NCBI GenBank assembly: GCA_050084515.1 | Contig: CM114271.1 | Span: forward strand, 15,500,001-15,564,000 | Direction of reading: 5' to 3' | Source of the DNA: Blasia pusilla | Lineage: Eukaryota > Marchantiophyta > Marchantiopsida > Blasiales | DNA length: 64,000 nucleotides | Shown: one piece after another, positions 59,437 through 64,000 of the stretch | Layout: each line of letters opens with the position of its first letter | Numbering within the stretch: the first letter of the stretch is position 1 | The notes under the pieces: model-generated | Told to the model about the DNA's origin: nothing | The model's database searches: none | The model's input: only the letters and a program-made list of their open reading frames with translations | Program-made: the position numbers and the translations under genes

Positions 59437-62400
59437 TTATGTGTGAGGCTTAAATAAGCTAAGAGGTACAGAAAGCCTTACAACTGGACCCACAAACGAC
59501 AACCAAGTTAGTAGATACTTGCTCAAGACATGTGGGGTAAGGTTGACTGACCCTATGGGACTGTTTTCTGAATAATGAGAGGAAGCATCTGGACTAACAG
59601 CAACGGCTGTTTGCATGTTGAGCATGTGCTCTACCTGACGAGATTCTGGGTCTAGCTCTGGAACACAACCCTTGCTGCCTTCATCAGAGAGAAAAAGTGA
59701 CATTATACAACTCGTGCCACAAGGATGCAGGGAGAACCATGGTCGATGTAAATACGGATGCTCCTGATCAGTAGAATACTCATGGATTAGTTCCTGTATA
59801 TGAAATTAATGACAAAAATTACCCGTCCCTCTGAGTTCTCTGGTATTCTAACTGAAAAGATCCAGAACTCAACTGGAAAGGCCATTTTCGCACTCATTAT
59901 TCTTATGATTACAATCACAGCTTTGGAGCAGAAATAGACACTTCGTCCACTTGGAAATGAAAATTGAAGGCTTGTTTCTATTTGGGGGGATGACAATCTT
60001 TCACTCCAAGGCCCCCCTTCTAGAAGACCACAAATATTGTCCAGAATTGTCCCCAACAACTGCAAGAATGGAAGGACAACGTAATTGTTTATAGTGGGCT
60101 ACCTCTTGTGTAAGAAAAGTCCACTTAGATTCTTCCATCAATTGGACTGATTGTGATGGCAGGATTCGTTTAACATGGGCCAGGTCCAGAAGTTTTCCAT
60201 CTGCAAAGCACAAAATAGCTTCACTTGAAATCTAAATGGATTGAAAAAAAACCATGAATTACCTATATAAACAACTTGGCATTTCACAAAAGAGAAGTTC
60301 CAATTCAAGTTAGGTCATCATTGATCTGATTTTGTACAATAAATGGAACAGATTTATGACAAGATTTGATGTAGGATAAGGATGCTCTATACCAGGATAG
60401 TAAGCTCGAAAGAAGAGAACAGGAACCCTGTATGACTCGCTGTAAACAATATGATAAGTGCCATACGAATATTGTTCAGCTGGATGAGTCTTCATTACCT
60501 GTCATTACCACTACAAATTGAACACTTTAAGGTGAAACATTTTTCTGATCAACTTTAATTGAGTTCTTTTGATGATAGATGGTTCATCATGTTAGCTAAA
60601 TTGATCCTTAACTCCTTAGAGATATCTACGTGTGCACAACTGCAAAACCACCAGTAAGAACGATCAAAGTGATCAAGGATTGATTCATCATTTATCAATG
60701 CAGCTAAAACCAGTTCCTAAATTCCTCAATTTTAGTTCAACTCCCTGTAGGTTATCTCAGCCAGAGATTAACCAGAGCTAGGCGGCGGATTGTACTCATT
60801 CAGTAGTCCCTGTCTTAGCCTTGTGAACATTGAGACAATGCCCTGGTTGGACGGTGGTATAGATGGACTGGAATAGGTGTGGACGGGGGAAGAAGTGGAA
60901 TATTACCCAATCTGAGGAGGAAGTACTCATCATACAAAATGTCTATGAGTAGTTTCCAGGTGCTAGCCACGAAACTCTTTACAACACTCTACCTTTCGTC
61001 GGTGGGGTGCCTAAAAGACGTTACTAACCAGTGCAGCAGCTTTTGGCATTGACTCTAGGCTACTGGATTTGAAAAGCAGCTCAGCTCGTACCAGCATAGG
61101 TCGTTGCTCCTTAGCAGTAAGTTCTGCTCAAGTAACCAGCTAGAGATTGGAAGTTTCATCCCCACCAACACATAAGGTGCACGACTTTGATTGTGTTACT
61201 TTCATGATCTTTTTGAGGTTCAATGGGACTTTCCCTGTTGTGAACTTCAATTTGAGCTGGGTTCCCAAACAAGGAGTCACCCACAGACAGTTCTTGAGTT
61301 TTGCTAGTTTAGACTTCAAGTCTGACTTTTTGGTTCCTTCATAAATGTTCTGTTGATGTGAGTGCTTTGGTTATGGGGTCCACTAAGAATTTCTCCCCTC
61401 GGCTTCCACCATTAGTGCAGTAACAATCTATTGAACCTGTTTCGTCTAAGATTTGGCCCACTTCACTTGCCTCCTTTGGTCAAAGTGGCCCCAGCAGCAC
61501 TTTAGGGTAGTGATGGGGATCCACTACTTCCAGCTAGCTCTACAATTTACCTTGGTGATGTCACGAACATCCTCAAGTGGCTCCAAATTCGGATCTTCAA
61601 CCAACCCTAGCAGTTTGTGAGGAAGTTCAGATTCTACCTTGATGCACTCTCATCTGCAAAGCTTCAAATCTGTCCATTACTTTGAAGTTAGCATCCCATA
61701 TTGCCTTAAACTATTCTACATAGGGTCGAATAGTGTGTAGAATGACACAGCATTTTACTTGAGATGTGATATTGTGGCAGTGGAGAAATCCGGTCAAACT
61801 GTTTACTTCAAGCGGCTTTTCTCAGTAGTTTTCTTGATGTGAACCTCCACCATAAAGACCTATGAGAATACAATTCCCAGGTAGGTGTATGTGAACACCC
61901 GAGGAATCTCCTGTTTTACCCCATGATAGTGCTGATCATGGTCCCCCACATTGCCTCTAAAGTTGAGACATTTGCCTCTTAACTCTACATGTCACACCAG
62001 ATTTTGGACACGGACCATCATCTCCAAAGTCTTGACCAATCATCAGGGAAACAACATAGCTGCTACCCACCTGGATGCCTAGTCACTCAACACACTCTGC
62101 TCACATGGTTGCATCATTCTTGGTCCTCGCTCAAGTGACATACACTCCTCTTCCTTTGGCTATGGTTCTCTTGAGCTCCAGGGTTCACCATTTAAAACTC
62201 TACTAAATATGAAAAAACTCTCCGTCAGAAACCTCAGCAGCATCTTTCACTCCACGCTAGGACCATGTCCACAATAGTTCTAGTGTAGCCAAAGGTCTTG
62301 ATGGTAGATTTGAATGAGAGTCACATGTGAGGAGAGTTTTTTCCAGCTTACCAACAGACACTTCCTGTTATTGTCATTTCTTGATCACTCGTTGGTGGTA

Positions 62401-63970
62401 TGGAAGGGCACCTAAACCTCTACTATGATTCTGTCCAGACCTACTGATGATAAAAGCTTCCAATATCTAGGGCATCAAACATAACCTTCCCCATCGTAGA
62501 TAGAATTTATCGTCCACCCAATGTAATTCACAATTGAGCTTTCATTCTCCTTGAAGTGGATCCTGCTTCAGCACACCTTGTGCCTAGTTTTCAATGCCAT
62601 TTTTTAAGTTCCCAGAGCATCCTGATTATAACTTTGAGCCATTTCCAAGGATTCATGCATCTTCAAACATCACAGTCTCAGCCTGTGGGTCTGCGCCGTG
62701 TCCTACCAAACTACTGAAGGCTCCTAACAGGACTGTGAAACTGGAGGCAATTAGCTTTCAGACTATTAAGCCTATGTAAGACTTCGAATGCAACCACAAC
62801 ATCTCACTGTGGGTGAACAGGTAAACATACCCCATATACAGATCTTTTGAGTTGCATTTAGCTCGAAATTTGATCTGTGTCCTGTGGTCATACTCCAGCC
62901 CTACGCTGGTGTATCACACCATGAAGTCTCAAATGAAGAAACCAATACCTTTCATACCTTTGTTGTTGTTGGCCTTTGTCGTACATTTCTTTCCAAACCA
63001 TACATAGTGTGGCAATGGGGGTATCTCCTTTGAGATGGTTTTCCTTGACTCCTGCCCAATGTGATTTTTCAGCAAGCAGCAAGTAACCTCTAGATGCTTC
63101 ATCAGATGAGTTATCCCATAGAAATTCCCTGTTCTCAAATGGAGTCTGGTCACAAGGTGTGGTGAGGGCCAGTGTGTATGCATTATGTGTTGACGTTGCT
63201 TCTCACTACAATCAAGCCTCTTCATATGCAGAAGCTTGATTGGTGAAATCTTGAAGAGCACTAAATGTGTTGGGAGTGTAGGGCACCAGCTGCTTTGTGG
63301 GGTGAGGTCTTGCGTTTGTTCTAGATTCACCCTTAATGATCATAGTCCTCCAACTGTAGGCTTCTCTCAAGTCCAGAGACACATGAACTTTGATGCAAGT
63401 AATGTATTAGCCTCCGCTGCCCTTCATGGTTGTCTGAAAGACTCATTCACTACAATACATTATCCAAATAATCTCAGTAGTAGCCAGAGATTCGAAGCCC
63501 AAAGCTGTGCACATCATCTTGAATGACACAAAATCCACTGATGGACAACACACCAAGCATGATCATGAGCACCTGCAGTCTCCTCCCATTGACTGAACCT
63601 CTGTATCCAGCCTGGGATTGAGGCGCCTTGAGACATTGGATGTACACATGTAGGTACTCCCCACCCAGATTTGGGGTTGTTGAGCTTCTGCAAACCCCTT
63701 CGATAGGTGAACATATACTCCATGCTACCTTGGGAAGGCCTTGATAGGTTGGGCTTTGGCCGCTGGTTACGTGTACAGTTTTAGCGAAGACCTTATTTAG
63801 GATCTAGGAAGAATGTTTGAGATTCCAGTCTGAGAGTCCAGACATTGGCAGACTATCCTCTTTGTAGGAAGGAGGCGGAGAGTAAGTCCTTATTATCCTC
63901 GTGTAGAGCTTACCAAAGTTGCAGCATCAGTACAATTATTGCCACGATCATTTTCTTCAAGTTGTTCTTC
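59437..63970 (-). CDS. ATG10: Autophagy E2-like enzyme ATG10 (3' part; 5' exons off window)
   Basis: Visible exons (5' to 3'): 63914-63970, 60393-60498, 60103-60200, 59437-59763. All have GT-AG borders with matching phases and encode 195 residues. The order matches plant ATG10: TDAATLV, YHIVYSESYRVPVLFFRAYYPDG, SVQLMEESKWTFLTQEEHPYL, HRPWFSLHPCGT and YLLTWLSFVGPVVRLSVPL. The Cys of HPCGT (codon near 59721) is the family's thioester-forming residue. ATG10 transfers ATG12 to ATG5 in autophagosome formation in the cytosol. The N-terminal exons lie beyond 64000. The last exon carries about 55 residues between HPCGT and YLLTW, longer than I recall for Arabidopsis. The 3.4-kb intron (60499-63913) is large for this gene. 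Confidence 0.93.
60499..63913 (-). other. Large ATG10 intron
   Basis: Donor GTAAGC at 63913 and acceptor ACAG at 60499. Short frames inside, such as 62929-63330 and 63514-63723 on the minus strand, show no domain. Its composition is more balanced than the AT-rich repeat DNA elsewhere. An old, unrecognisable element insertion is possible. Confidence 0.7.
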
Positions 63971-64000
63971 CTGCATAGACACCCAGCAGTTAACTATCGT

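Overview
The window reads as nuclear DNA of a land plant. It holds spliced genes with GT-AG introns, a nuclear-encoded plastid ribosomal protein, a plant-type ATG10, and a typical plant transposon load (Ty1/copia, MULE, Helitron, MITE-like elements). I cannot place the lineage: the proteins are clearly plant-like but diverged from the angiosperm sequences I know. Genes sit in small islands of balanced composition, separated by AT-rich, repeat-laden DNA.

Four conserved genes could be rebuilt exon by exon, with matching splice phases. (1) 21395-24858, minus: a five-exon CDCA7-like protein with a zf-4CXXC_R1 zinc finger, a family linked to DNA methylation and chromatin remodelling. (2) 36867-37891, plus: plastid ribosomal protein uL6c (RPL6), three exons. 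(3) 41412-43327, minus: cytosolic ribosomal protein eL20 (RPL18a), four exons, with a 12-nt first exon and an unusual internal insertion of about 11 residues. (4) 59437-63970 and beyond the right edge, minus: ATG10, the E2-like enzyme of ATG12 conjugation. Four of its exons are visible, including the catalytic HPCGT motif, and a 3.4-kb intron separates two of them.

Layout: 0.5-4 kb holds modular duplications and a MITE-like insertion with a paralogous empty site. A decayed but still correctly spliced MULE transposase lies at 6.1-9 kb, followed by an unidentified 208-codon ORF at 9.9 kb. 10.5-19.4 kb is mostly non-coding repeat DNA with a second MITE of the same family and a long hairpin. The CDCA7-like island follows (19.4-25.1 kb). 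A TAA-flanked TIR element and a tandem 77-bp duplication lie directly upstream of it. A degenerate Ty1/copia element fills 25.95-30.4 kb. AT-rich DNA follows, with a Helitron 3' end and a foldback element (30.4-36 kb). After the uL6c and eL20 islands comes 43.7-59 kb of repeats, including a foldback at 47.9 kb, Helitron protein fragments at 52.7-53.6 kb, and a striking cluster of about 20 copies of a 30-bp palindrome at 54.5-58.7 kb. ATG10 closes the window.

The four conserved genes do not form a pathway or operon. A thematic link is that the CDCA7-like gene belongs to a family acting in heterochromatin methylation, while most stop codons in the neighbouring transposons can be explained by C-to-T or G-to-A transitions, as expected for methylated, silenced elements. 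The strongest candidate for something undescribed is the dispersed palindrome cluster at 54.5-58.7 kb.
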